This document shows positions 45,480 through 54,096 of a DNA stretch of 64,000 nucleotides, one piece after another; positions within the stretch are counted from its first letter, which is position 1; each line of letters starts with the position of its first letter. The position numbers and the translations under genes were made by a program. The notes beneath the pieces were generated by a model. It saw only the letters and a program-made list of their open reading frames with translations. It was not told the origin of the DNA and searched no databases. The DNA is from an uncultured Lachnospiraceae bacterium (GTDB lineage Bacteria > Bacillota > Clostridia > Lachnospirales > Lachnospiraceae), in NCBI GenBank assembly GCA_946558465.1, contig CAMNTM010000007.1, positions 91,041 through 155,040 of the forward strand, read 5' to 3'.

Positions 45480-48074
45480 TCAGTCAAACCTGCGTATTCT
45501 CTCAATGAGTGAACGTCCCTTTGTTATTAAACGGTAAGAAATCAACGGAACACCTGCACAGATAACTGCCATAACCGCTGCTGCAGACACAACAGGCAGC
45601 ACCGGAATGGAAAACGGAATCTGCATATAATTCAGCTTTTGATAACAGATATATGTCACTCCAAGCCCCGCAGTACCCGTTACAACAATTACCCCGGCCG
45701 CATACAAAAGTCCCTCCCGAAAGAGAAGTCCTCTCACCTGCTTTTCTGTCATCCCCACACTTTCCATAATGGAAAACGACGTCTGACGTGCTGTCAAGCT
45801 TCCAAACACAGTATTAATATAATTCATAACTCCGATAAATGCAAGAATCAATACAATTCCAATGCCGACCCCCATCATATTTCCCTGTGCTTTTTTCATA
45901 TTTTCCATACTCTCTATTCTGGACTCATAAGAAAAATCTTTCCTGTGAAGGCTTTCATTCATACAAGCAAGTACCGCCTGCTCTGCATGCTTATCATATT
46001 CCTTATTATATTGAATGTTCAGTTTTGACACGTACAGATGCTCTGTCTGGTGCAGGCTCTGTGCCGTCTCTTCAAGCCATTTACTGCTGACAATCATAAT
46101 CGGAGTTCCGCTGTTCATATCGCCATAATAATTATCATCTGTAAAACCTGCAATTTTAAAAGTAAATACCTCCTCCGGTTCTTCTGAAAATGCCGCCTTA
46201 AGCTCCATCCCCTTTAAATCCTCCTCCCGGAAGCCTTCCTCGTTAAGAGCAAGACCGTTCTTATAGACAATGCAGGTCTCACCCCTCAAAAATGCCTGCT
46301 CTTCTGCCGGTGTATCAAAGGTATCATTCAGATAATCAAATTCCTCCTCGTCAATCCCCTTTATAAAAGAGTAATATCTCTCCGGATCGGCCTTATACTC
46401 CTCCACAATTTCATCATAAGTAACCCCTGCCATCCAGGTCTCACAAAATTCACGCATCCACTTATCCGTAAACTCAGGCTCCCAGGGAACGATAATTTTT
46501 TGTCTCAAAAGCGGATGCGCTGCCTGAATCCCTTCACTTTCACGAACCTGCTTTATAAAATCTGCATCCACAAGCTGCGCCCAATCCGCTTCCTTCTCCG
46601 TGCGCAGCGTATCGTTAATCAGTGTCATATCCATGTTCATGTAATGTGAATAAACCGTTCTTGGTCCATGACTTACAATCAAGGTAACCATACATAAAAA
46701 CACAGACAGGCTTACGGCCACCGAAAAAATTACCATCGCAGTACGCTTCTTGTTCTTTCCAAGCTGTTCTTCTGCCATACGCCACAGAAGTCTTCCTTTT
46801 CTGCTTTTTTTTGTCGTTTTTACCGGCTTTAGCTTCTTGTCCGGTTTCGCAGACTGCCTTGATTTTTGTATTTTCACTAAATCAGGCTTCTGGCAGCCAA
46901 GTGCCTGTATCGGAGTAATGGAAGCCATAAGCTTCAAAGGCTTCCGGCCTCCGATATAAACAGTCCCTGCACTGATAAATATAGTCAAAAGAAAAATAAC
47001 CGGATGAAACACCGGCTTTACCGGAATATGACGGACTCCAAAGCTTTGAACTACTGCCGGAATGAGCCAAAAGGAAATAACTGCTCCCAATAAAAGACCT
47101 CCCGTAAGTCCTGCTCCTCCTGTGAAAAGCATCTGCTTTTTCAACATCTGCTTCACCTGTCTCTGAGTCATTCCGATTGTCTGAAGCAGACCAAAATAAC
47201 GGGTGCTCCCGGACACCGACAGATACAGGATATTGTAGATGAGAAGCCAGGCGCTGAGTACGGTAACAAGCACAATTCCCAAAAGCCCCAGAATAATCTC
47301 CGTCGTTCCTTCCGAAGTACTTGTGCTGAGAAATGCCTGTCTCCTCTCAAGCTCCAGACTTTTTTCCAGATTGTTTTGTTTCTCTCCGGATATATAAAAA
47401 TTTGTAAATTTCAGGAAAATCTGCCCCATTTCCTCCAACGGACTTTTACATTTATCTACAAATGCTTTCGACACATAAAAGTTTTTCTGGTCTGCATAAC
47501 CTTCCCATATACCGCAGATTCGAAACTCCTTTGTTCTGCTCCCTGCGTCCTTACCGTCTCTCCAGCCTTCTGCATAGGTAAGCGTAATGATATCACCGAT
47601 GCCAAGACTACCTGCGCCGCAGCTTTCCAGCGCCTTCCTCGTAACAAGAAGCTCATCCTCTGCCTGGGGATAGATTCCCTTCATCTCCTCTCTTGCCGGA
47701 GCATTAATCTCCTCCCACATCGTTTTATCAGCCCAGAGAAGACCCACATTCGGCGTCGCATCCCAGGGCGTACTTTCTACATAACCGATATAAGAGGAAG
47801 CGCCTGCTGCCTGCACAATTTCGCTGCTTCTGCAGATTTTAAGCTGCTTTTCTGTAAATCCTCCCATAACCACGGCATCCATATCTCCTCCGGAGGTCCG
47901 TATATCCTGCACATGCTTCATCTTCATATAAGTAACTCCCGCCGTCAGGACACTAAACAACATGAAGGAGGATAAAAATACAGCAAACGCAGCCGCCGCA
48001 TACCTGCCTTTATTTCCTTTCATGGACTGCCTCGCAAGTCTTCCTGTGACCCTCTGATTATTATTCGACAGCAT
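45480..48074 (-). CDS. ABC transporter permease (FtsX/MacB family, two FtsX domains)
   Basis: 864 residues. One helix near residue 25-45, three helices around 260-380 (first FtsX domain), one near 440-465, and three at the C-terminus (about 735-850, second FtsX domain); large extracytoplasmic segments lie between. The N-terminal helix plus FtsX core pattern is typical of MacB-type mechanotransmission or bacitracin-resistance permeases. Pairs with the ATPase at 48061-48756 (14-base overlap). Both FtsX domains contain the family motif TIGMTQRQVKQML or SVGMTEKQVRGLL. Confidence 0.9.
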   Translation of the reverse strand: MLSNNNQRVTGRLARQSMKGNKGRYAAAAFAVFLSSFMLFSVLTAGVTYMKMKHVQDIRTSGGDMDAVVMGGFTEKQLKICRSSEIVQAAGASSYIGYVESTPWDATPNVGLLWADKTMWEEINAPAREEMKGIYPQAEDELLVTRKALESCGAGSLGIGDIITLTYAEGWRDGKDAGSRTKEFRICGIWEGYADQKNFYVSKAFVDKCKSPLEEMGQIFLKFTNFYISGEKQNNLEKSLELERRQAFLSTSTSEGTTEIILGLLGIVLVTVLSAWLLIYNILYLSVSGSTRYFGLLQTIGMTQRQVKQMLKKQMLFTGGAGLTGGLLLGAVISFWLIPAVVQSFGVRHIPVKPVFHPVIFLLTIFISAGTVYIGGRKPLKLMASITPIQALGCQKPDLVKIQKSRQSAKPDKKLKPVKTTKKSRKGRLLWRMAEEQLGKNKKRTAMVIFSVAVSLSVFLCMVTLIVSHGPRTVYSHYMNMDMTLINDTLRTEKEADWAQLVDADFIKQVRESEGIQAAHPLLRQKIIVPWEPEFTDKWMREFCETWMAGVTYDEIVEEYKADPERYYSFIKGIDEEEFDYLNDTFDTPAEEQAFLRGETCIVYKNGLALNEEGFREEDLKGMELKAAFSEEPEEVFTFKIAGFTDDNYYGDMNSGTPIMIVSSKWLEETAQSLHQTEHLYVSKLNIQYNKEYDKHAEQAVLACMNESLHRKDFSYESRIESMENMKKAQGNMMGVGIGIVLILAFIGVMNYINTVFGSLTARQTSFSIMESVGMTEKQVRGLLFREGLLYAAGVIVVTGTAGLGVTYICYQKLNYMQIPFSIPVLPVVSAAAVMAVICAGVPLISYRLITKGRSLIERIRRFD

Positions 48075-48756
48075 AGGAATCCCTCCTTTTCAGAAGCCTT
48101 CCATCCTCGATCCGCACAATCCTGTCCGCAAGCTGTGCAATATCCTGATCATGGGTGATCAAAAGCACTGTCTGCCCAAACTGCACCGCCGCAGTTTTAA
48201 GAAGTCCCATTACATCATGACTGGCTGCGGTATCCAGATTGCCGGTCGGCTCATCAGCCAGCACAATGGCAGGCTTATATGCAATTGCCCTGGCAATAGC
48301 GGCTCTTTGCTGCTGGCCGCCGGAGAGCATCCCCGGCAGCGCCTCCTTTTTCTCTGTAAGCTTTAAAAGAGAAAACAGCTCATCTACAAATCCCCGGTCA
48401 ATTCTTCCCCCGTCAAGCTCTATAGGAAGCACCACATTCTCATATATGTTCAAATCCGGCACCAGATTATAATTCTGAAAAACAAACCCGATCTTCCTTC
48501 TTCTAAAAACTGCCAGCTGATTCCTGTCAAGCTTATTAAGCCTGCGCCCGTCTACATACACCTCTCCTTCTGTAGGTACATCAAGACCTCCAATCATGTG
48601 AAGGAGCGTACTTTTTCCGCTGCCCGACTTCCCGATAATGGCAACAAATTCCCGCTCCCTCACCTCAAAATCTACACCGTCCAGAGCCTTTACGGTATTC
48701 TCGCCCAGCCGGTAATATTTTTTTAATGCCTGTGTTCTTACAATGATTCCACTCAT
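48061..48756 (-). CDS. ABC transporter ATP-binding protein (MacB/LolD-like)
   Basis: 231 residues with GKSGSGKST, LSGGQQQRAAIARA and IVLADEPTGNLD, plus LLITHDQDIAQL. The sequence fits the MacB/LolD/BceA group. The ATG at 48756 follows AAAGGGAG; an in-frame extension to 48867 would run over the promoter and has no site. Partner of the FtsX permease downstream. Its promoter (48825-48880) carries repeats of the kind bound by OmpR-type regulators. Confidence 0.93.
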   Translation of the reverse strand: MSGIIVRTQALKKYYRLGENTVKALDGVDFEVREREFVAIIGKSGSGKSTLLHMIGGLDVPTEGEVYVDGRRLNKLDRNQLAVFRRRKIGFVFQNYNLVPDLNIYENVVLPIELDGGRIDRGFVDELFSLLKLTEKKEALPGMLSGGQQQRAAIARAIAYKPAIVLADEPTGNLDTAASHDVMGLLKTAAVQFGQTVLLITHDQDIAQLADRIVRIEDGRLLKRRDSYAVE

Positions 48757-48824
48757 AGCCTGTTCTCCCTTTCTAAAGCAGCAAAGCTTATTCACCATGC
48801 CCTTTTCTTTCATAACACAAGCAT

Positions 48825-48880
48825 ACTGTATAAAAATCACAAACCTGTCACAATTCATAAATATCACGAATCTGTGATAT
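48825..48880 (-). promoter_or_regulatory. Promoter and operator repeats before the MacB-like operon
   Basis: Minus-strand TTGTGA (48848-48853), 17-base spacer, TACAGT (48825-48830). TTGTGA is repeated 11 bases downstream (48837-48842), and a palindrome ATATCAC-N6-GTGATAT (48861-48880) lies just upstream. Direct repeats one helical turn apart suit the OmpR-type regulator encoded next door. Confidence 0.6.
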
Positions 48881-48906
48881 TCTTTCCGGTATTCAAAAAA
48901 AACTGT

Positions 48907-49851
48907 CTATTCATTAGGAAGAAACACGAAAAAATCTGCTCCGGCTCCCGGCTTAGAGCGCACCTCCACATATCCTTTCTGCAGACTGATAATCTCCCGT
49001 ACGAGATAAAGCCCTACTCCGATTCCTTCACAGTCATGAACCTCCGGCTCTCTGTAAAACCTTCGGAAAATCTCTGCCTGGCGCTCCGGGGCAATCCCTT
49101 TTCCGGTGTCTCTTACGCTGATTCTTGTATACACCTCCTGGGCCATTACAGATACATGAATTTCTCCGCCTTTTTCTGTATATTTTACTGCATTGTCCAG
49201 AAGATTAAAGACCGCTTCCTCCGTCCATCTGCTGTCATGGTTTACATAGATCTCCTCACTGCACTCTGCATACAATTTAATATCCTTTTTTTCTGCATCC
49301 GCCACTACGGCCGACACTGCCCGTCCAATCGTATCACAAAGCCGGCATCTTCTACATTTTACAGCAATCACTCCTGTCTCCAGCCTGGACATCTTCACCA
49401 TACTCTGAATCAGAAAGTCAAGCTTTTCTGTCTGTCTCCTCATCTTATAAAGAAATTCCTGCTGCTTCTTGTTTAATTCCTTCTCTCCCTCCAAAAGCTC
49501 CTGGTATATCTTAAGATTCGCAATCGGTGTTCTTGTCTGATGTGAGATATCGGAGATAAGCTCCTTCATCCTGCGCTTTTCATCCAGGCTCTCCTGATTT
49601 CCCGCACGCTGAATATTCCATAGCTTAAAAAGCCTTTCGTACACCTTTCCCCAAAGTGTATCTCCACCGCATTCCCTGTCATACACAGACTCATCCTGCT
49701 CCGGCTTTCTGCCAAGCAGCATGTCATCCAGACAGCCTTCAAGCTTCCCTGTAAAACTGTCAATATCCTTCCGCATTTGAAATACTCTGTAACCCATATA
49801 AGAAACTCCGAAAAGCATACTAACCGTCAGTATTATAATTCCCTCAGCCAT
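48907..49851 (-). CDS. Sensor histidine kinase, short-sensor type
   Basis: 314 residues. One clear N-terminal membrane helix (about 3-22) is followed by a short linker and HisKA domain (H104 in SDISHQTRTP), then an ATPase domain with NLLDNAVKYT, DTGKGIAP and GIGVGLYL. Sensor kinases of this size without a large extracellular domain often take their signal from a partner transporter, as in BceS. It overlaps its regulator by 19 bases and lies 150 bases upstream of the MacB-like ABC operon. Confidence 0.93.
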   Translation of the reverse strand: MAEGIIILTVSMLFGVSYMGYRVFQMRKDIDSFTGKLEGCLDDMLLGRKPEQDESVYDRECGGDTLWGKVYERLFKLWNIQRAGNQESLDEKRRMKELISDISHQTRTPIANLKIYQELLEGEKELNKKQQEFLYKMRRQTEKLDFLIQSMVKMSRLETGVIAVKCRRCRLCDTIGRAVSAVVADAEKKDIKLYAECSEEIYVNHDSRWTEEAVFNLLDNAVKYTEKGGEIHVSVMAQEVYTRISVRDTGKGIAPERQAEIFRRFYREPEVHDCEGIGVGLYLVREIISLQKGYVEVRSKPGAGADFFVFLPNE

Positions 49852-50504
49852 TGATAGCCCATCCCATATACATTCGATATATATTTGTGCTGTTTATTTT
49901 CTATCTTTGCCCTAAGACGCCCGATATTTACCGTAAGAGCATGCTTATCCACGTACTGACCGCCCCCGTCCCACAGACGCTCCAGCATCACATCATAAGT
50001 CAAAAGCTGACCAGCATGCTTTACAAACTCCCTGAGAATTCGAAATTCCGTCGGGGTAAGTGCACACTCCTCTCCTCCCGCATATGCTCTTGCTTTGTCA
50101 AAATCAATTTTTAGAAACCCGTCATCAAACACATTTTTGCTGACCGTCGTCTCTCTTTTTAGAACCACTTCTATTTTCTTTAACAATACGCGCATAGAAA
50201 AAGGTTTTGTAATATAGTCCTGGGCGCCAAGCTCATAGCCTCTTAAAACATCCTCCTCCAAATCCCTTGCCGTAAGAAATAATACCGGAATCTCCAGACA
50301 GCCAAAACTTTGACAAAAGGAAAAGCCTTCTCCATCCGGCAGATTTACATCCAAGAGAATTAAATCTGCCTTTTCCATCTTTACAAGACTTTCTGCCTCC
50401 CGGAGGGTATATGCAGGCTTAGGAAGAAAGCCCTCCTTTTTTAACGCATAGCAGATTCCTTCATTCAGCTCCCTGTTATCCTCTACCACAAATATGGTTT
50501 CCAT
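49833..50504 (-). CDS. OmpR/PhoB-family response regulator
   Basis: 224 residues: receiver (D52 in LLDVNLPDGEG; Lys in YITKPFSMRV) and winged-helix C-terminal domain (TPTEFRILREFVKHAGQLLTYDVMLERLW). The ATG at 50504 follows AAGGAG. It starts 5 bases after the MATE gene and is coupled to the kinase. A likely target is the operator at 48837-48880. Confidence 0.94.
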   Translation of the reverse strand: METIFVVEDNRELNEGICYALKKEGFLPKPAYTLREAESLVKMEKADLILLDVNLPDGEGFSFCQSFGCLEIPVLFLTARDLEEDVLRGYELGAQDYITKPFSMRVLLKKIEVVLKRETTVSKNVFDDGFLKIDFDKARAYAGGEECALTPTEFRILREFVKHAGQLLTYDVMLERLWDGGGQYVDKHALTVNIGRLRAKIENKQHKYISNVYGMGYQWLREL

Positions 50505-50509
50505 GTCTC

Positions 50510-51868
50510 CTACTCCTTCTTTTTTTGTGCATAATAGCTTTCCGGCAGCCATTTCCCCTTCCATGCGTAAAGTAATACCAGCACCATTCCTACTGCCCAG
50601 GAGGCCGGATAAGCACTCATAACACCCGCAAGATTATGGGAAACCGCAAGAAAGCCCCAGATCCAAATCACACGAAAAACACACAGTGAAAGAAGGAAAA
50701 TAAGCATCGTCTGCATAGTTTTCCCTGTTCCTCTAAGCGTTCCTGACAAAACCTGGAGAATGGCAATCATCCAGTAAAACGGGCAGAAAAACTTCATGAT
50801 ATACACGCCGCAGTTTACGACAGCCGCTTTTCCTGTAAAGACACCAACCACCTGCGGGGCAAAGAAAATCAGAAGAATTCCCGTAATAATAGTATAGACC
50901 ACTCCCATTCCGACTGAGATATACATCCCCTTTTTTACCCGGTCATATCTGCCGGCACCTATATTCTGCCCGGCAAAGGTCGTAGCCGCCATACCAAAGC
51001 TGAGTACCGGAAGAAGATTAAAGCCGTCGATCTTGATATAAGCGGCAAATCCCGCCATGACCACAGCCCCAAAGCTGTTTACACTGGACTGAACGATAAC
51101 GTTAGACAAAGAAATGACAATGTTCTGTATTCCTGTCGGCAGTCCAATCCGCACAATCCTTCCAAAAAGATTGTCATAAAACCGGATATCCCGAAGCTTA
51201 AGCTTATAGCTTTCATCGCTTTTTACAAGAAAGGAAATTATAAAAATGCAAGAAAGCAGCTGCCCTATGTCTGTTGCCAGTGCCGCACCGACAATTCCCA
51301 TCTTAAATACAATTACAAATAACAAATCCAAAAATATATTGGAAACTGCCGCAATTACAAGGTAAAGCAGCGAACGCCTCGAATTACCTACTGCATTCAA
51401 TATCCCTGCCGACATATTATATATGACGGAAAACACAATCCCGCCGAAAAACACCTGCATATAAGCAACTGACGAAGCAAAAACCTCCTTCGGCGTTCCC
51501 ATTGCCCGCAGAATCACCGGCGCAAGTATAATTCCCATAATCGTCAGAATCACACCTGCACCCACAGCAATCGCCAATGTTGTATGAACAGCCTTTCTTA
51601 CACCCTCCCGGCTGCCGGCGCCGTAAAACTGTGAAATCACAACCCCTGCTCCCGCTGATGCCCCGATACAGAATCCTATCAAAAGACTGATAACCGAGCT
51701 GCTGGCTCCTACGGCTGCAAGCGCGTCACTTCCTATATAATTCCCTACAATAATCGAATCCACTGTATTATACAGCTGCTGAAAAAGATTACCCAGAATT
51801 AATGGTATCGAAAAAGATACCATGCTGCGCCAGATAGAGCCTTCCGTCATAATTGTCTGTTTTTTCAT
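50510..51868 (-). CDS. MATE family efflux transporter (second copy)
   Basis: 452 residues, about 12 helices in two halves; QQLYNTVDSIIVGNYIGSDAL and the second-half match FGAVVMAGFAAYIKIDGFNLLPVLSFG identify a MATE exporter. Start has AGGAGG upstream. It is only distantly like the MATE at 1251. It leads directly into a two-component system and ABC genes, consistent with a drug- or peptide-resistance cluster; the substrate is unknown. Its leader contains a 54-bp palindrome. Confidence 0.93.
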   Translation of the reverse strand: MKKQTIMTEGSIWRSMVSFSIPLILGNLFQQLYNTVDSIIVGNYIGSDALAAVGASSSVISLLIGFCIGASAGAGVVISQFYGAGSREGVRKAVHTTLAIAVGAGVILTIMGIILAPVILRAMGTPKEVFASSVAYMQVFFGGIVFSVIYNMSAGILNAVGNSRRSLLYLVIAAVSNIFLDLLFVIVFKMGIVGAALATDIGQLLSCIFIISFLVKSDESYKLKLRDIRFYDNLFGRIVRIGLPTGIQNIVISLSNVIVQSSVNSFGAVVMAGFAAYIKIDGFNLLPVLSFGMAATTFAGQNIGAGRYDRVKKGMYISVGMGVVYTIITGILLIFFAPQVVGVFTGKAAVVNCGVYIMKFFCPFYWMIAILQVLSGTLRGTGKTMQTMLIFLLSLCVFRVIWIWGFLAVSHNLAGVMSAYPASWAVGMVLVLLYAWKGKWLPESYYAQKKKE

Positions 51869-51886
51869 GTAGGTCCTCCTTTTTTG

Positions 51887-51940
51887 AATTGTAGTTGGGG
51901 ACGGGGTATTTTTAAAAATACCCCGTCCCCAACTACAATT
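51887..51940. repeat. 54-bp perfect palindrome, GGGGAC family, copy 4
   Basis: Two 27-bp arms without a loop (51887-51913 and 51914-51940), starting AATTGTAGTTGGGGACGGGG. It lies between tRNA-Thr and the second MATE gene, inside the leader of the latter and only one base from the tRNA terminator T-run. Confidence 0.94.
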
Positions 51941-51941
51941 T

Positions 51942-51966
51942 AAAAAACTCTCTCCTTTCGGAGAGA
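51942..51966 (-). terminator. Terminator after tRNA-Thr
   Basis: Minus-strand TCTCTCC-GAAA-GGAGAGA hairpin (51949-51966) followed by TTTTTT. Confidence 0.88.
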
Positions 51967-51983
51967 ACCCTTCAAAACAAAAA

Positions 51984-52056
51984 AGCTGCCTAGCGGAATC
52001 GAACCGCCGACCTCCGCCTTACCAAGGCGACGCTCTACCGACTGAGCCAAGGCAGC
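51984..52056 (-). tRNA. tRNA-Thr (anticodon GGT)
   Basis: 73 bases fold into a cloverleaf: acceptor GCTGCCT/AGGCAGC, D arm with GGCTCAGTCGGTAGAGC, anticodon loop TTGGTAA with anticodon GGT, and T arm GCGG-TTCGATT-CCGC. CCA is not encoded. A terminator follows. Confidence 0.96.
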
Positions 52057-52108
52057 ATGCATATGTAATATGCAACATCAATAATATACAACAGTCCTGC
52101 CGGATTTG

Positions 52109-52735
52109 TCAATCTAATTTGTGCGAATTTTCGTTTTCTTTTTCCAGTATTTTTTCTGTCTTATTTTTAATTCTCTGAAGCGCATTGTCAATCGTCTTTG
52201 GACTTTTATCTAAAAGCCTGGCAATCGTCCGATAATCCGTTCCCAGAAGATGCAGATACAGCACCCGGTTTTCCAGAGCGCTTAGATTCTCCTCCAGCCT
52301 GCTTTCTAAAAGCTTAGCGTACTCCTGACTGATAAAAAGCTTTTCCGGGTTGCTCTCCTGCACAGACTCCATAGTCTCGATAAGAGCCTCTCTTTCCTCA
52401 TTCGTCTCATACAGTGAGATATAGGAATTCAACGGACTGTGCTTTTTTCTTTTTGAGGCTTCAATAGCAGAATAAATCTGCCTTGTAATACACAGCCTGG
52501 CAAAGCTGAAAAAGGACGCCTTCTGATCATATTCATAATCCTGCACGGCTTTAAAAAGTCCGATCATTCCCTCCTGAATCAGGTCTTCATTCTCTCCTCC
52601 CAGAAGGTACATTGCATTAGCCTCCTTGCGGACAAGATTTTTATACTTCTCCATAATATAGTCAATAATTCCGCTGTCTCCGCCCCGCAGCTCCTTTATC
52701 AGCTGCTCATCTGTCATTCGCTCATATTCTGCCAT
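52109..52735 (-). CDS. sigH: RNA polymerase sporulation sigma factor SigH
   Basis: 208 residues. Region 2 (YKNLVRKEANAMYLLGGENEDLIQEGMIGLFKAV; DYEYDQKASFFSFARLCITRQIYSAI) and region 4 (NLSALENRVLYLHLLGTDYRTIARLLDKSPKTIDNAL) match Firmicutes SigH. It controls entry into sporulation. It overlaps rlmB by 22 bases, and its place after cysE-cysS-mrnC-rlmB is the conserved location of sigH in Firmicutes. Confidence 0.95.
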   Translation of the reverse strand: MAEYERMTDEQLIKELRGGDSGIIDYIMEKYKNLVRKEANAMYLLGGENEDLIQEGMIGLFKAVQDYEYDQKASFFSFARLCITRQIYSAIEASKRKKHSPLNSYISLYETNEEREALIETMESVQESNPEKLFISQEYAKLLESRLEENLSALENRVLYLHLLGTDYRTIARLLDKSPKTIDNALQRIKNKTEKILEKENENSHKLD

Positions 52736-53487
52736 AATCTCTGCCTCACGATCTCGTACGCCAGCACTCCTGCCGCCACCGATGCATTCAAGGAATCTAT
52801 CTCTCCCTTCATTGGAATCCCTGCCGTAAAGTCGCAGGCTTCCTTCACCAGACGGCCGGCCCCCTCTCCCTCATTTCCGATTACAAGCCCCATCGGCCCG
52901 GTAAGATTCAGACGATACATGGATTCACCCTCCATATCTGCACATACAAACCAGAAGCCCTTTTTCTTAAGCTCCTCCATCGTCTTTACCAGATTCGTCA
53001 CCTTTGCAACCGGCGTATAATTCAATGCACCAGCCGATGTTTTTGCTACAACGGCAGTAAGCCCTGCCGCACGCCTCTTAGGAATAATCACTCCGTGGGC
53101 GCCAGCTAAGTTTGCAGTACGGATAATCGCTCCCAGATTATGAGGGTCCTCTATACCGTCCAGAAGAATAAGAAAAGGATCCTCTCCGCGCTTTTCGGCT
53201 AAGTTAAGCATGTCCTCTACTGATGCATATTCATACGCAGCCGTATAGGCAATCACTCCTTGATGTCTTCCTGTCTCGGATATCTGCGCCAGCCGCTCCT
53301 TTTCTACAAATTGAAGGATCGTATCCCGCTTTTTTGCCTCACGGACAATGGTACACACCGGACCATCCTGACAGCCCTTAAGCACTAGAAGCCTGTCAAT
53401 AGGCTTCCCGGCGCGAAATGCCTCCAGAACAGCATTACGCCCTTCTATGATATTTTCATTTATCTGCTTATTCTTCTTCTCTCTCAT
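52714..53487 (-). CDS. rlmB: 23S rRNA 2'-O-methyltransferase, TrmH/SPOUT family (RlmB)
   Basis: 257 residues: an N-terminal substrate-binding domain and a SPOUT knot with GIEDPHNLGAIIRTANLAGA, KTSAGALNYTP, LVIGNEGEGAGRLV and SLNASVAAGVLAYE. Likely methylates a guanosine in 23S rRNA. It has AGGGGA before its ATG and follows mrnC after a repeat-bearing gap. Confidence 0.94.
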   Translation of the reverse strand: MREKKNKQINENIIEGRNAVLEAFRAGKPIDRLLVLKGCQDGPVCTIVREAKKRDTILQFVEKERLAQISETGRHQGVIAYTAAYEYASVEDMLNLAEKRGEDPFLILLDGIEDPHNLGAIIRTANLAGAHGVIIPKRRAAGLTAVVAKTSAGALNYTPVAKVTNLVKTMEELKKKGFWFVCADMEGESMYRLNLTGPMGLVIGNEGEGAGRLVKEACDFTAGIPMKGEIDSLNASVAAGVLAYEIVRQRLWQNMSE

Positions 53488-53529
53488 ATATCCGTCCCCT
53501 ATCCTTCACACACCATCCAGCCCTTCCAT

Positions 53530-53646
53530 CATCCGATTCTTCATATTCCTCAAATCTATCGGCCCCTTATGTTTTTCAAAACTTCCGGTTTTCCATATTC
53601 CTCAACTCTGCCGGCCCCTTATGTTTTCTCAAAACATATTTCCTCA
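53530..53646. repeat. Imperfect tandem repeat, 52-bp unit
   Basis: Between mrnC and rlmB a unit beginning near CATATTCCTCA occurs at 53542 and again 52 bases on at 53594, with CGGCCCCTTATGTTTT common to both; a partial third CATATTTCCTCA (53635) reaches into the mrnC stop codon. No coding or known regulatory role is seen. Confidence 0.75.
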
Positions 53647-54096
53647 TACTTCCCAGGACCTTTCCAGACTGTCTAACCCTATTTTAACTAAATCCAGGAT
53701 TCTTTTCCACTCCTTTTTCAAATACAGGAAGCCTAAAACCGACTCAAAGCCCGTCGCCCTCCGGTAATCTGTCAAAGACTGATTCCTGGCAGGAGACACA
53801 CTTTTTGCATTCCGCCCCCGCTTATAGACTCCGCGCTCCTCCTCCGTCAATATATCCTGAAGAACGCGCATCATCTGTGACTGTGTCTTTGCCTGCACGT
53901 ACTCGCTGCTTTCCAGATGAAGCTTCTGTACCTGCTTATTTCCTTCATTCAATACCAGTGTTTTTATGATCAGATCATAAATGCTGTCGCCGATATATGC
54001 CAGAGCAAGAGGTGAATATTCTCTAATATCCACCTCCTGCATTTTAAAGATTTCCCGCATGTACGTGTCAAACTGCCACTCTATGCCTTTTTCCAT
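53644..54096 (-). CDS. mrnC: Mini-ribonuclease III
   Basis: 150 residues with the RNase III catalytic fold but no double-strand-binding domain: [19 protein letters not shown] and [18 protein letters not shown] hold the acidic residues. It matures 23S rRNA ends. It overlaps cysS by 16 bases. Confidence 0.94.
   Translation of the reverse strand: MEKGIEWQFDTYMREIFKMQEVDIREYSPLALAYIGDSIYDLIIKTLVLNEGNKQVQKLHLESSEYVQAKTQSQMMRVLQDILTEEERGVYKRGRNAKSVSPARNQSLTDYRRATGFESVLGFLYLKKEWKRILDLVKIGLDSLERSWEV

Noticed and set aside
53487..53510. GTCCCC near rlmB as another palindrome copy
   Set aside because: The complement reads AGGGGA at ribosome-binding distance from the rlmB ATG and has no matching arm.
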